Assembly (NCBI RefSeq): GCF_010093535.1
Contig: NW_022985174.1
Span: 1,319,630 to 1,383,629, forward strand
Direction of reading: 5' to 3'
Length of the DNA stretch: 64,000 nucleotides
DNA from: Lindgomyces ingoldianus
Taxonomy: Eukaryota > Ascomycota > Dothideomycetes > Pleosporales > Lindgomycetaceae
A model generated the notes under the pieces. That model saw only the letters and a program-made list of their open reading frames with translations. It did not search any database and was not told the origin of the DNA. Numbering within the stretch: position 1 is the stretch's first letter; every line of letters begins with the position of its first letter. Shown here piece after piece: positions 1 to 11,697 of the stretch. Position numbers and translations under genes: made by a program.

Positions 1-247
1 TCGATATATCTTCCAGTTTCTCTATAAAATCTGCTCATGAGTATTTAAGCCGGAACAAATGAGAGAGGGAAGGCTGATGTAGAAATAACACGTATCGCTC
101 GAGCCAATATCTGTACAGGGCAACAGAAAACGTGTCTAAGGTATGCGTAAGACGAAGACATGCGGTTTTCGTTTCATTTCAGTACTATCCTGAAAAAACA
201 TAACAAGTACTTCATAAAACGCTGGGGTATAATCATCAACCTCAGCA

Positions 248-1534
248 TCATGATCCACCAGCACCCCCAGCACCCTCAGAAGCCGCTAGCTCTATTATCT
301 GCCTGATAGTCTCACGCTTCTGCTTTTCTCCAATGATCATGCACATAGCCGTAGCTACAATGACTTGGTACAAAGTCGTCTTCTTCGTCCCATGTACTTG
401 CTCCAACAACTCTTCTTCATCAGGTTCTCTATCCCCTCCAGCTTTTCTTATATGGCCCTGGACATGCGTTTGTGGCAGGGAAGCAGGGACGTACTCCGAC
501 AACAGACGCCATATTGCGCCGTCGTAGAGCTCTAGGATGCCGTGCTTCTTTGCTGCGATCGAGGAAGTGTATTTGCCGAGACACACCTCAGGTTGAGGAC
601 TTGGGTCGTCGAGTTTTTCGTCTCTCGGCACTGGGAGTCTAGCCACTAGCTTCAGATGGTTAAAATGGAGCCATGCACCACATCTTCGGCTCTCTCTGAC
701 CGTACCAGTGCCCTTCCAGAAGAAGTCGATACCCGCGTAATGGAAGTGATATCGGCGCGGATCTCGCGATAAAGGTGATGTCCATTTCAGGTACACCACC
801 TCGTCTGCTCGCGCTGGGACATGGGGCTCTTTCACCGCAATAGTATTGGGCATTGTATCCTTCTCTAAGACAGCTGGAACAATTGGATCACGACTCGCCT
901 CTTCGATGTTGTCGGGATCTGGGCTAACCCCCGCCTTCCGTGCAGCTTTTACGCCGTGCACGTAGCGCTTGCCGGTTTCGCCCCAGAGACGCCACGTGCG
1001 GACTTTGTATCCCTTTAGCTTTCTGTCGTCGGCTTTCAATGCCTTTCTATCGCCACCGTTGTGTCGCCAGCATACGACACCTCTGGGGTCGAGCACGCCT
1101 GGTGTTGCGATAGATGGGCCAAGTTGTATTTTCCATGTTCGCCAGAAGAGCGACGTGTGGATTAAAACAGCGGGGTGGGAATGCTTTGAGTTTCCAATGT
1201 AGAGTACACGGGGTGGGTCGTGGAAGGCAAGGTATGGAGTGTGGAGGAAGAAGGAACCATCGTCCGCGGCTGAGGGTGAGGGTGAGGGCACTTTACCCTC
1301 GGCTTCTCGCTTTCTTCTCCGTTTTTCCTTACATTCTTTGATGGTTGGACCGAAGCGACGTTCTTTGGTCGAATCGACAGATGTGGAGATGCACTTGTGC
1401 GATTCTTTCTCGTGGTAGATGTGGTATGTGGACCGTAGTTCTTTCCCTCGAAGAGAAGCATCAGAATTCTTCGACGGCGTAATTGACGCTTGGAATTGCG
1501 TCGCTCTCAGCTCATCAAGTGGCGGTTCTGACAA
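248..1534 (-). CDS. Conserved fungal hypothetical protein, 5' end unresolved
   Basis: An open frame of 428 codons encodes a basic, hydrophilic protein without signal peptide or membrane segment. A Lys/Arg-rich stretch (residues about 65-80) could be a nuclear signal. Residues about 105-300 form the most ordered part, rich in Trp and Gly, with short motifs such as VLYIGNSKHSHPAVL and YHFHYAGIDFFWKG; the fold resembles nothing I can name with confidence. The C-terminus is a Gly/Ala tail. The frame has no ATG at its beginning, so the true start probably lies in an upstream exon. An ATG at 1672-1670 opens a 19-codon exon ending at a GTAAGC donor (1615), but I could not find an acceptor that restores the frame. 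The protein is real by length and composition; its function is unknown. Confidence 0.6.
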   Translation of the reverse strand: MSEPPLDELRATQFQASITPSKNSDASLRGKELRSTYHIYHEKESHKCISTSVDSTKERRFGPTIKECKEKRRRKREAEGKVPSPSPSAADDGSFFLHTPYLAFHDPPRVLYIGNSKHSHPAVLIHTSLFWRTWKIQLGPSIATPGVLDPRGVVCWRHNGGDRKALKADDRKLKGYKVRTWRLWGETGKRYVHGVKAARKAGVSPDPDNIEEASRDPIVPAVLEKDTMPNTIAVKEPHVPARADEVVYLKWTSPLSRDPRRYHFHYAGIDFFWKGTGTVRESRRCGAWLHFNHLKLVARLPVPRDEKLDDPSPQPEVCLGKYTSSIAAKKHGILELYDGAIWRLLSEYVPASLPQTHVQGHIRKAGGDREPDEEELLEQVHGTKKTTLYQVIVATAMCMIIGEKQKRETIRQIIELAASEGAGGAGGS

Positions 1535-2352
1535 GGGTGATGCGGGATGAGGCTGTCCATTTGCTCAGTCTCTCTGCAAACTGGCCAAGTCTTCAGAAGA
1601 ATTGCGGGTGCTTACCCTAGATTTCGGCTCATCACCTAAGATGTGACGAGTGCTTACAGCAGGCACGGCCATAGCTTCGTACGCAGCATGTCCGGTGAGC
1701 TTGAGAAGTGAGGTTGTCGAAAGGACTCGCCCATCTCCACCTTCTTAACTTTAATCTCATGGTGGGGAGACAGGATGAAGCAGCGAGTCACTTCACATTG
1801 TAACGCCAAGGAGTCGCTCAGCCTCCACAGAGCTCGTGTTAAAAGTAGATCGATCCGGCCCGACCTTTTTTCCGTCCCGTGGTGTTGCTTTTTATCGACA
1901 TGTGGTTAGCGAGACTCTGCTATTGGTTAGTCAGAGAGGACAAGCAATGGGAAGAAAAAGACGCATGAAAAGGGATGTACGAGGCGGACAGGAGGCAGAC
2001 TGCTGCAAGGTATTGTTTCTTCTCGCAACGTCGTCCGGCCTTGGAGCAGTGGTGGTCATGATTAGCTTCAAAGGTAACCAGATCCCTGTTCTGTGGATGG
2101 ATGGACGAACGTAGACCAAGTAAACTCTACCGCAGCCCAAAAATGTGAACAGAAATTAGCACGTGAAGCTGTCCTGAAGAACTCCAACTGAGATGGGGCA
2201 AGTGTCGATTGATCTCGGAAAGTGTTCCGCTGCCAAGCTCGCTGCGGGTGATGACGTTAGTTACTCGTCCATCCGCCTCAACATCAAAGTTTCTCCTGTA
2301 CATACCGCAGCTACATTTGCTATCTAATTGCTCTTGTATCTGACGTACCTAC
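1535..2352. other. Divergent intergenic region
   Basis: This lies between two divergent genes. It probably holds the first exon of the minus-strand gene (near 1616-1672) and the promoter of the plus-strand DUF1992 gene. I see no other coding sequence. Confidence 0.5.
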
Positions 2353-4086
2353 ATGCCCGCATCTAGGACAATCACATCATACGTCTACGCAAGCTGCTTG
2401 CGCGCAAGCCAACGCCGCATTGCATTTTGGGCGCGGACCATAGCACTACGCCTACCGCCCATCCGATATTTGGCAGATTCGGCACCACAGTCACGAGAGA
2501 AGGACACAGAAGATGGAAAACCCTCCCAAAATGCGGCAACCGACTTACCAGCGCCAGAAGAGAAAGAAGAAGGAGCAATGACCCGCCGCCTCCGCTCCAT
2601 GAGTGAATCCTCTCTTGAAACTGGCAGTCGCAGCAGCCAAAATGCCGTCCTAGAAGCCGGCTTCAGCGAAGATCTAAAGAAAAAATTAGAAGAGCGCATT
2701 GTATCCACCAACTTTCGCTCGGACCACCGCAATGCGTTTGCCGAGCTGGAAGCGCCGTCTCATGTGGGCTGCGGCACGCGGGACATTGCGACCGCGGAGC
2801 CGTGGTCTGGGGAAGAAAGTCTGCACGACGCGAGTCTACGCATGCTTAACGATGCACATAAGCCGTTGAGGTCGGGACGAGGTGCACAGATCCCCGGGCC
2901 GGCTGTCGCAACGCCGAAGATGGTGGGTACGGGGAGGAAAAGCAGGGCGGCGGCGGGGATGAGGTTGGCGGATGCGAGGGATAGGAGTGTGTTGTACGGC
3001 AGTTTGAAAGAGTCGGATATATCTGACAAAGAGAAGGAGAAACGGTTTCAAGAATTAAAAGACCGGTTTTCTCCTCATGCGAGAGCCGTGGTGCCGGGGA
3101 CTATCCAGGGACTGGCATCTCTTGCTAATGAGCGGATCGAAGATGCCATTGCAAGAGGTCAATTTAAGAACCTGCCTCGTGGGCAAACGATCGAGAGAGA
3201 CTACAATGCATCCAGTCCGTTTTTGGATACTACGGAATACTTCATGAACAAAATCATCCAGAAGCAAGACATCGTTCCACCGTGGATAGAAAAGCAGCAA
3301 GAGCTAGTAAGCACTGCCACCAAGTTCCGAGCGCGGTTGAGAAATGATTGGAAGAGACATGCAGCGCGCATGATCGCTAGCAAAGGCGGCACTTTGCAAG
3401 ACCAGATGCGCAGAGCAGAAGCATATGCGAAAGCCGAACTAATCGTGAATCCGCAGAAGAAGAAAACGGAGACGGTTAGTACAGTCGATAACTCCCACCA
3501 CTTGTCCCAGATCTCGCTTTCCGGGGAATTGAAAGCGCCGGCGTCAGACTCGTCGCCTTTCTTAGATGAAATCGCCGCGGAACGAGTCGCGAGCAAAGCG
3601 CTTCTTTCAAACGAGCTGCCAGCGTCACCCGATAGTGAGAAAGTACCAACCTCGTCACAGAGCATACAAGTACCCATCCAAACGTCCCCCGCGTCCCCCG
3701 TCCCACCAGCTCCCTATCCCTTCCGAGACCCGGCCTGGGAAGCTACCGAATCCAGCTACCACACCCTCAGCATCAACGACCTGAACTCCAAAACTCGATC
3801 GTACAATCTCCAGGCGCCAGACCTAGCTAAGAAGCCTTATTTTTCTCTGACTCGCGAGCTAGACGCTTGTTACGCAGAAGTCGCGCCGCAGCTAGCGGAA
3901 GCGATTCGCGAGAGGGCGACAATGCCAAAGGCGAAGGTCGAAGGCTTCGGGGCCAGTTTGGCGGAGAGTGCGGGCGTCATGGATAGATTGGTAGGAGAGA
4001 AGGCGAGGGTGAGGGATGAGAGGGTTGAGAGGAGGTATGGGTTTCGGCAGTTTTGGAGGGATATTTGGGGCGAAGCGAAGGGGTGA
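2353..4086 (+). CDS. Mitochondrial DnaJ homolog subfamily C member 28-like protein (DUF1992)
   Basis: A single-exon gene of 577 codons starts at an ATG preceded by an in-frame stop. The first 45 residues are rich in Arg, Ser and Ala and lack acidic residues, as expected of a mitochondrial presequence. The recognisable domain is at about residues 255-360. It begins LANERIEDAIARGQF and continues through GQTIERDYN, FMNKIIQKQDIVPPWIEKQ and FRARLRNDWKRH, which is the DnaJC28 conserved domain (DUF1992). There is no J domain (no HPD), as is common in fungal members. The middle (370-480) is a Ser/Pro-rich disordered linker. Human DNAJC28 is reported at the Golgi; a mitochondrial site here is inferred from the N-terminus only. 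The biochemical role is not established. Confidence 0.85.
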   Translation: MPASRTITSYVYASCLRASQRRIAFWARTIALRLPPIRYLADSAPQSREKDTEDGKPSQNAATDLPAPEEKEEGAMTRRLRSMSESSLETGSRSSQNAVLEAGFSEDLKKKLEERIVSTNFRSDHRNAFAELEAPSHVGCGTRDIATAEPWSGEESLHDASLRMLNDAHKPLRSGRGAQIPGPAVATPKMVGTGRKSRAAAGMRLADARDRSVLYGSLKESDISDKEKEKRFQELKDRFSPHARAVVPGTIQGLASLANERIEDAIARGQFKNLPRGQTIERDYNASSPFLDTTEYFMNKIIQKQDIVPPWIEKQQELVSTATKFRARLRNDWKRHAARMIASKGGTLQDQMRRAEAYAKAELIVNPQKKKTETVSTVDNSHHLSQISLSGELKAPASDSSPFLDEIAAERVASKALLSNELPASPDSEKVPTSSQSIQVPIQTSPASPVPPAPYPFRDPAWEATESSYHTLSINDLNSKTRSYNLQAPDLAKKPYFSLTRELDACYAEVAPQLAEAIRERATMPKAKVEGFGASLAESAGVMDRLVGEKARVRDERVERRYGFRQFWRDIWGEAKG

Positions 4087-4554
4087 TATGGAGGGGATAA
4101 GTTACATTGGTAAGAGGAAATACGCATAGCGTAACACCCGGAATCTTGGGGTTATTGATAATAAAAGACAGAGGAGACTCGACCCTGATATGGCCTGATG
4201 TGATGAATCATCCAACTATACTTTCTGCTGACTGCTACCACTGTAGCAATAGTTCCACTAGTGGCAACCAACTTCTGCTCCACCAACCCGTTGCATCAGC
4301 AAACACCCCAAGACCTCGTCAGCCCTAGGATATTCCAAAGCGATAAAAAGCCTCCACGATCTCAACCACCGACTTTCCTCTCCCTATCCACAACCCTCGC
4401 ATTTTCCACCATCTCCTGCACTCTATCTACATCACTATCGCCATCATCAGCGTGATCCCCCAAACATCCTCGCCCAGCTTCCCCAGCACCATCCCAAGGC
4501 TGACAGAAGCAAACCCTTAGCGAAAACCCAACAGCCGGACCCAGCTCCGAGACA

Positions 4555-6710
4555 CTACTTCCTCGCGCTGTTGTCGCTACTGCGGGCTTCCTCTTCTTCT
4601 GCAGCTTTTTTCTGTCTCGTGTAAGGGTAATGTTAGATGCTGGTGTTGATACTGACGTGACTGCTGCAGATTTACATCGAGATCGGTTCCAGGGTAGGCT
4701 GTTGTGTTTTGTGTGTTTTCGTTTGGATGGTTTGGGGCTTGGATTCGGGTTGGGGTGAGAAACGGAACGCCGAACTCCACTCCGTGGCTGCAGACTGTTC
4801 GTTCGAATCATGCCGTCACAGCCCTTAATGTCGCTCCTCACGACCGTTTGAGGGACGCTGTGCGTGTGTGTCTGGTGCCGGTGGCAATGATGTCGCTGCT
4901 GTCGGAGGTTGGATGGAAGTCGTGCTCTGGGTGAAGGCGGGGTCGTAGCGGGTAAGAGTGTGGGACGAGCAAGGGGCTCGAAAGTTGGCTGTTTGTATGG
5001 GTGTGAGGGATTCGCTGATGATGACTCCTCGTCGACCTGGATAAGATGCCCAGACGGAGAGTAGAATGAGAGGTGAGGTGTGGCATAGTTGGGACGAACA
5101 ATCCCCGAAGCAGCTGCGAGAGGAAGGAGGGCTTGGAGGGCGGAGGATGTGATTGAGTGAGGAAGTGTTAGCTTAGAGTCGACAGCGTTGCCTTTTTGGT
5201 TCTTATTGTCAGTTGGTTCTGAGACTATGTCCTCTTGATCAGTGGGCTCTGGACTGAACCATGCTAAAGTTGATGAGCGAGGGATAGGCGGAAGCTGAGG
5301 TTGTAGATCAAGGTCAACACCTAGGACGGTACCCGAGTAACTGGTAGACAGCGTGCTACCAAAACTAGCGTCCCTAGCTTGATCGTACTCATTAAGTGAA
5401 GGCGCATTGCTACGGAGTAAAGTAACACCATCGGAAGTGTACCGAGTTGACAAATCATCTCTGTTACGATCGGAGAGTGTGGGCGTACCCGATGGGACAT
5501 ACTCTTGTTCTGCGCTGCAGATTACTGAAGATGCAAATACTGAGCAATCGTTCAGTGACGTTGAAAGTTGAGACGGCAGCGGTATATACGGCACAGAGTC
5601 TGATTCAAACTCAAACTTGGTAAATGGTGGGCGACGATAACAAATTTGTGCGGTTGGAAGTTTGACGTCTGGCGGATCTGAGGAGAGACTGAACGGTTGA
5701 TTCCCTGTCATAGCCTCGACTTCGAGTGCACTATGAGGCTGAACACCTCGACTAGCTAAGCGGTTATCGCCGACTACCGGTCTATGTGCCAGAGGCCTTC
5801 CAGATTGACTTTTTGCAGCACTACCGAGATCATCTATGGCGTTACCATAATCAAGAAATTCTTGATCGTTTACACCTTCTCCACGGAAACCGCCTTGAGG
5901 TCGATGTGAAATTGACGACAACGACCGGCTATGTCGAGATGAGCCTCGAACGTTCTGGAAAAGGCCTCGCAGCATGCCTCTCACCCCTTTGGGATTCCCA
6001 TCATTCTCCACGTTCTGGAACGTAAGGGCGGCGTCAGGAGGCTGACAATCCTGGAAATTCAATTCGATATGTGGCGTAGCTGTACGCAGTGCGGGGTCTG
6101 ACATCTCTGGGCCCACCTCAGGCTCTTTATTAGCGTCAAGAGATGCATCCATGTCCTGCTCCTGAGATGTGTCTTCAAGGATATTGTCTAGGGCCATCTC
6201 ATCAAAGTTTCTTGAAGGATAGTCCGGGGTCATATTGTTGTTTGATCTGAGGGATGGGTGTCGCCGGTGAACACTGAGCAGGGAGGGGTGGGACGTCAAG
6301 GTGGAGTAGGAGGCCCTTTCGATGATCGTGGAGAGTGGTGTCCCATTGGGCCTGTTCGCATACCGAACAGCAAGATTATAGGGAATAGGGCGTCCTCTAT
6401 CTTGCTGTCGGGTTTCAACGCAGTGGGCTGACGTTTTACGAGCAGTTGACTGGCTAGTCTTGCCTTCGTCCAGTTGGAACTCGTCACTCTGAAAGTCTTG
6501 CAACAGAAGGTCCCTGTGTGGGATGAATTCATAACTTTGGAATGAATCCTGAAGATGTTCGCGTCCGAATTGGGCGTCGTAATTGGGTAAAACTCCGGCG
6601 GTAAAGGCTGCGGCAATGGCAACTTCTGACGCTAGACTAGGATCGTAAACAGGATCTCGGTTGTTGGTGCGATCCAACAGACTGGAATAAGGAAATTGAC
6701 AAGTAGACAT
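4555..6710 (-). CDS. Large disordered conserved fungal protein
   Basis: The start is ATG 6710-6708 (MSTCQFPYSSLL). The protein is Ser/Pro/Asn-rich, without membrane segments or an enzyme motif I recognise. One block looks conserved: residues about 520-560, with LLPLAAASGIVRPNY followed by LSFYSPSGHLIQ. The C-terminus is Lys/Arg-rich. The most likely model has one 41-nt intron (4616-4656; donor GTCAGT, branch CTAAC) that moves the frame to a TAG at 4555-4557, giving about 704 residues ending in a Lys/Glu-rich tail. Using an acceptor 4 nt further on, or no intron, the frame stays open to 4362 (782 codons). The cleaner splice signals and charged tail favour the shorter form. Function unknown. 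Confidence 0.6.
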
Positions 6711-9601
6711 TGTTTGCTGATTCCATGGGCGGCAGAAGGACGACAGTGATATGGGTCAGAATGATTTAGACCAATATGAGAGGTCAGTTAAAGGTCGTGG
6801 CTTGATCATCCCATTTCCGTGAGCAAGAGACGAACCCCCAAAACCACATGGGAAGGGCAATGCGTCCTTCCCCCAGTTTGCCTTCCCTCTGGCACATACC
6901 GCAGCGCATTCCACTTCCTGTCCAGACCTAGATTAAAGGAAGTTGCGTCCTCCGACCCGGCAGCTACTCACCGCCTTGCTGTTGTACTACACTTTGGTAG
7001 TGGGGAGTTGTTTTAATTGGATGCCATTAAGATAAGATTCATCGCCAGAACACATCGTTAAGAGTCTCTGCCCTTCAAGGGACTCCGGTAGTTTGGTACG
7101 GAGAGCAAGAAATGTTTGGTTTCCCGTTTCATTGGTGCGCCTTCAGCTGTCTTGTCCTGGCTGTCCGCCAAAAGCAACACAGTTGACATCGTACTTGAGA
7201 CAAAGTCACTCCCTTGGCTGAGGACTCGCTTTTATTTACCCTATGAGGATATCCCAACCAAAGGGCCACAAGCAGCCCATGAGTGCTGCAGATCAACGCC
7301 GAGTCACCATCATGATGCCCAACAGATGATGCTCTGACATGATACTTTATAAGGCTCTAGTGACTGCGGATGTGTCTTCTCACAGCACCACTCCAGGCTG
7401 GGAAGGTTGTGATGCTGAGCAGCCTTCAGTCGAAAGGTATTTGACGTTGCCAACTCTTGCTCAGGCCCTGTTACACCTCCATGGAGCTGCAATGTTACAA
7501 GGCACTTCAGAAGCAGATTATTGGTAATGGCTGTTTCAAGTAGCAAAACACAACCGGACGAGCTCTTGATTGAGGCAAAGATTATTGGTGGGTGCGCCAT
7601 CAGGTTGGAGAGGATGGGACTCTGTCTTCGCAATGCGGCAAACAACTGTCATGCTTGCGTTCGCTCTCCCGAGGTCTCTTTCCTTTGTTTTTACCAAAGC
7701 AGCCGTGGCGCTCGCTCCTAGATTTGGGTCGACGCCAAAGAGTGCGGCTGTTCGCTGTTAGCGATCCTGCACGACAACTGAATTGGCATCAAGACAAGCC
7801 AAGTGACCCGATGTGCCCACTAGCTCTGAGGGTGTGGCTTAACTAATGCTAAGACTGGGGTCGTGAGTGTGGTGGTCTTTTTTGTGGTTAGTTCTCGCGG
7901 ATGTTCAACTCACTTGCAGATATGCAAACCCGTGAATTGAACTGTTGAGACTAGACCGACTGTTCTGTCACGGGCGGAGATACGATAGTAAAGAACGTGT
8001 CAAGCAAGCCAGATGATGCAAAGGGGCATCATCTGGTGCCAGAAACCTAAGCAGATGTGGGCGGATGATATCTGGAGTTTTAAACATCTGAAGTGGCTCA
8101 ACGTGGGATTGAACAGGCTTGCCAATCCGCCTGTCACCTCGGAAGCGAATCGGGCCTCTGTTCTCCATCTGCGCTTCAAGCGCTCCCTGTGTTGTCGGGA
8201 AACTTCGCTGCATCGTTCGAGAAATAGCATGTGTTTCTAGTCGCCCCATGCGCCTTGACAGTCGTTAATTAGCGTTTAACGAATTGAATATCAGTGGTGA
8301 AAATGGTCGTGATCTAAATCTAAGGTATCGCAAGTGAGTTTCTGGGTGGTGGCCTTGAGTCTTCTCTGGGAAGACCCCGGCCCACTTGACTGTCTCTCAC
8401 TGGGGCCGCGGTTGGCCTCCGAGATCTGGAGGCTTGCGGACTTGCCGCAAGCGGACGGTCATTGACTGCAGACCAACCTGGATACCCTGAAGGTTGCTGT
8501 GTGCAGATATGCAATGAGTCATTATCTGACATCGATGGCTTTACATCTCCCATGTGGCCTCACAAATTCAACTATTCCAGATGCCCAGCTCTTCGAGGAA
8601 TACTGCAGCCTAGCGGCGGCCATCCCCACGCGCAGCTACCATCGAAGAGCTTCTGGATGCTCTCGGATAGAGAAGGGGATAGGGCAAGCAAGACGAAACG
8701 AACTAGCCCTAAAACACTAGATAGAATGCAAGGATGGCCTCAGGCTCGATTTCTAAACGCCAAATTTCTCAGTTCCTTCTATCATTTCTTGCACCTCACA
8801 GGGTATCAAGACATGATCAGACCCTTCGCAATGGTATCGGAAACCGGTAGAGTGATAACTATTCAGTATCGAATACTAATAGCTCGTTCCCACCAGTCGT
8901 CCTGGTTGTCATACATGATCCCCGCTTGTCTTTCCTCACACCAAGGTGTTGTGTATAATGAATCGGAAATTCTTTTGAAAATGATAAGGTTCGCACCCCA
9001 TCTACTATTTGGTCTCGTAGGGCTTAAGCATAGATGGCTTGCGGATCGGTTGACCAGTGATGCGGATCCTGCAATTAATGGGCCAGAAGGGGCGCCCTTG
9101 CAACAAATCAAAGTACCAGTAGCACCTGCCGTTACTGCAGAAAGGCCAAGGCGTGAGGTCAGCGTGACCGCTATCAGACCACGTCAAACATCGGCAAAAA
9201 CCGAGAATCCGTCTTCGCTGGATACGAGAATATGTGGTTGGTGTTTTTCTAGCTTCGTCGTGCTGGCGCGGTCGATGATAGATGGCTGCATCGTTCCCGA
9301 ACTGTGCTCTTTGGCTTGCCTAAATCTGGTAGCCGGGTGGGCTTTCCGTGCATGCCCACCATTTATTGTGTTGGGTGTTTACAATTGTATTCCAGGGGAT
9401 CGGGGTGGGCGAGGTAACGCGAGCTCATCGTCGCCTTACGAGTCCTGCAGGTGGGTTTCTAAGCCATTGAATTTCCGCAAAGATATAAAAGGATTGTCCA
9501 TTCTTGGACGCGGGAATACATCCCTTAAACATCTTTGGATTATCCATTCGACCAGTCCATAATAGCGCTTAGGTTTTTTGAAGAGAAGTAAATCCCCAAC
9601 C
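6711..9601. other. 2.9 kb intergenic region without supported gene
   Basis: Only short open frames occur here, apart from an 1.1 kb open frame (8462-9562, plus) that begins with TTG and whose translation shows no domain-like pattern. I see no tRNA, transposase or strong repeat. The last part is the promoter of the small gene at 9602. Confidence 0.4.
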
Positions 9602-10389
9602 ATGAGTCAAGCTCCGCTTGCCCAAAGCGCCGATAGAGCAGTCCTTTTCGCTCGATTGGGGCTGTCAAGCCAAAACGAGTCCGTCCACAAGATGATGCTG
9701 GTAAGGGTCCGACTATGAGACTAATGAATCGATGCTAACTTATTCCGCTGCAATAGGCCGAGGCACAGGTTGGAAGAGATCGCCTGAGTACTCAACCGGC
9801 AAATTTAACAGCGCAGTCGAGTCAAGATCCTAATGTGCAACCTTACTACAAGTGGGACGAAATTTCGGAGACAGCCAAGCACAGGGAAATTCTGGCTATT
9901 GTCAAGAGGGCTGATTTCCGAACGAGGCCCTACTATGAAATGGGTAGTTACTATGAAGGAGGAAATGAAGAGAATTGGGTAATAAGCCCCTGGTATAGGT
10001 GCCTGGTCGCTGACTTGGGAAATGCATCCTGGAAGTTCCCAAGAATTCACCACATGAGTGGCATTCTGACCGGAGGACTATTCGACGGTGTATTTCACAA
10101 GCAGGACACGGTGTGCTGAAACCAATCCCCGTTTGTGGCAGCAGGTGCTAATTGGCCTATAATCTTGGCAGGTAGTCCGTTGGTACTTGTGGCACAGCTT
10201 CCGGTACCGAGACAACAGAGACAACAGCAGAAACTCTAAGGCCACGGTCAACGGAGCTCACCAAGGACATCCGGGTGAGTACAGCTTCAGATTGAATAAG
10301 AAATAAAGGCCCATTGTCCATCCTTAGGAGAATTACACTGACCTAAAATAGGACCTGGACTACCGTGGGACCCAGCCCGGCATTGTTAG
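9602..10389 (+). CDS. Small orphan protein gene with four exons
   Basis: Exons 9602-9700, 9757-10110, 10172-10274 and 10352-10389 join in frame to about 198 codons. All three introns (56, 61 and 77 nt) have GT-AG ends, and the first two have good branch points (GCTAAC, GCTAAT). The protein starts MSQAPLAQSADRAVLFARLG, is Tyr/Trp/Asn-rich in the middle (YYKWDEIS, YYEMGSYYEGGNEENW) and becomes strongly basic and Arg/Asn-rich in exon 3 (WYLWHSFRYRDNRDNSRNS). It has no signal peptide or membrane segment. An alternative with a longer second intron (donor inside NWVIS at about 9979) would join NW directly to the exon 3 motif. I recognise no family; a lineage-specific nuclear or nucleic-acid-binding role is only a guess from composition. 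Confidence 0.45.
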
Positions 10390-11697
10390 ACCAAAACAGT
10401 CGACCGGCCTATGGCTACGTGTGACAACCCTGCAATCAATTGTCGGCCAATACCATTATATGTAGATGTTGAGGGTTCATGGGCTTTGTCGGAAGTAACA
10501 AGCCACCGAGTAGATGAAGCTGCTTGAACTCTCCTGCAAACCCCTACTTCTTCAGGTGTATTGTCTTGTTTCAGCCATCTCTTGCTCTTATTTGGTCACC
10601 TTTCGGCTTTCGGCCATCACCTTAGAGATATGTTGATCGCTCGTTATTTCGGCTTGTCAATTCATCCGTCTTTCGGTTATTAGTCTACATTCTTTCACGT
10701 CTCGGCCATGAACTCATTCGCCTTACTTACTGTATAGACGCCTCATGACCTATCACATTCCATATTTGTCTATGTTTGTGAACAGTGCGTAGAGTCTCGC
10801 GCCAGATTAGTTAAATTGTGGCAGGGTGATGGGTGGTTGTTGAAGTAAGCTTCGAGACGGATCCGTTGTTCCCTGGTAAAGGTAGCAAAAGGGGGCCCTA
10901 GGCCAAAGTAAGTAATATGCTGGGCCGGCGAGGACGAAAGGAGCATGAAGCGTGATAGCTACTTCTTCGAGTATTGGCAGTCATTTGCACTCTGGAAGTG
11001 CTTAATGAAGCCAGCAAAGCTCCAGGTCATTGTGATTCAATGGGTCAGGGCACAGCAAGGCTTAAAAGAGCCTCCCACGTCAACTCTGCATTAAATTGCA
11101 TACTGGTGGGATCGTTGATGTCAACCTGCTGGGCCTCGGTGTGCTGTTCTCCTAAAACTGGCAGCTCGCCGATAAGTCAGGCCATTACTTCGACGCCAAT
11201 GCCGATCATTGCCGAACGAATTTGTGACATCAGCACCACGAAGTTCTGATGTAGGACAAAAATTATCCGACGGCTCAACAATCATCCTACGTATTTGAAT
11301 TCACAGTGACTCGTTATGGTGAAAAGGCCTCTTTGCTCACCCACACATATAGCTCAGTGAATTATCTGAATGGTGACCTACAGACTGAACACTGCCAAGG
11401 GTTGTCCTTCAGACCCATGGCCTGTTTAAACATTGTCACGGAAAAATCATGGTCATAGCGGCGGATGCGCGCATACACAACGCTGTTCTCCTCTGTTCTC
11501 CTTGTAAGGATTCTGTCAGACATGTATCAAGAACTAATTCTGTGAAATTAGAAGAGGGGATGCAAAAGGAAAGTAGTGGTTTACATTTGATGATAGCAGG
11601 CCACATTATTTCCGGATCGGCATGGATCCTGGTTCCCACACGCCGTCGCTATGCAAAATAAGAATAATTAACAACAGTCCAAATCTTGACCCGCGCC
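10390..11697. other. Intergenic region, no gene seen
   Basis: Both strands carry only short, compositionally random open frames. It is the downstream region of the orphan gene and the 3' side of tfb1. Confidence 0.4.
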
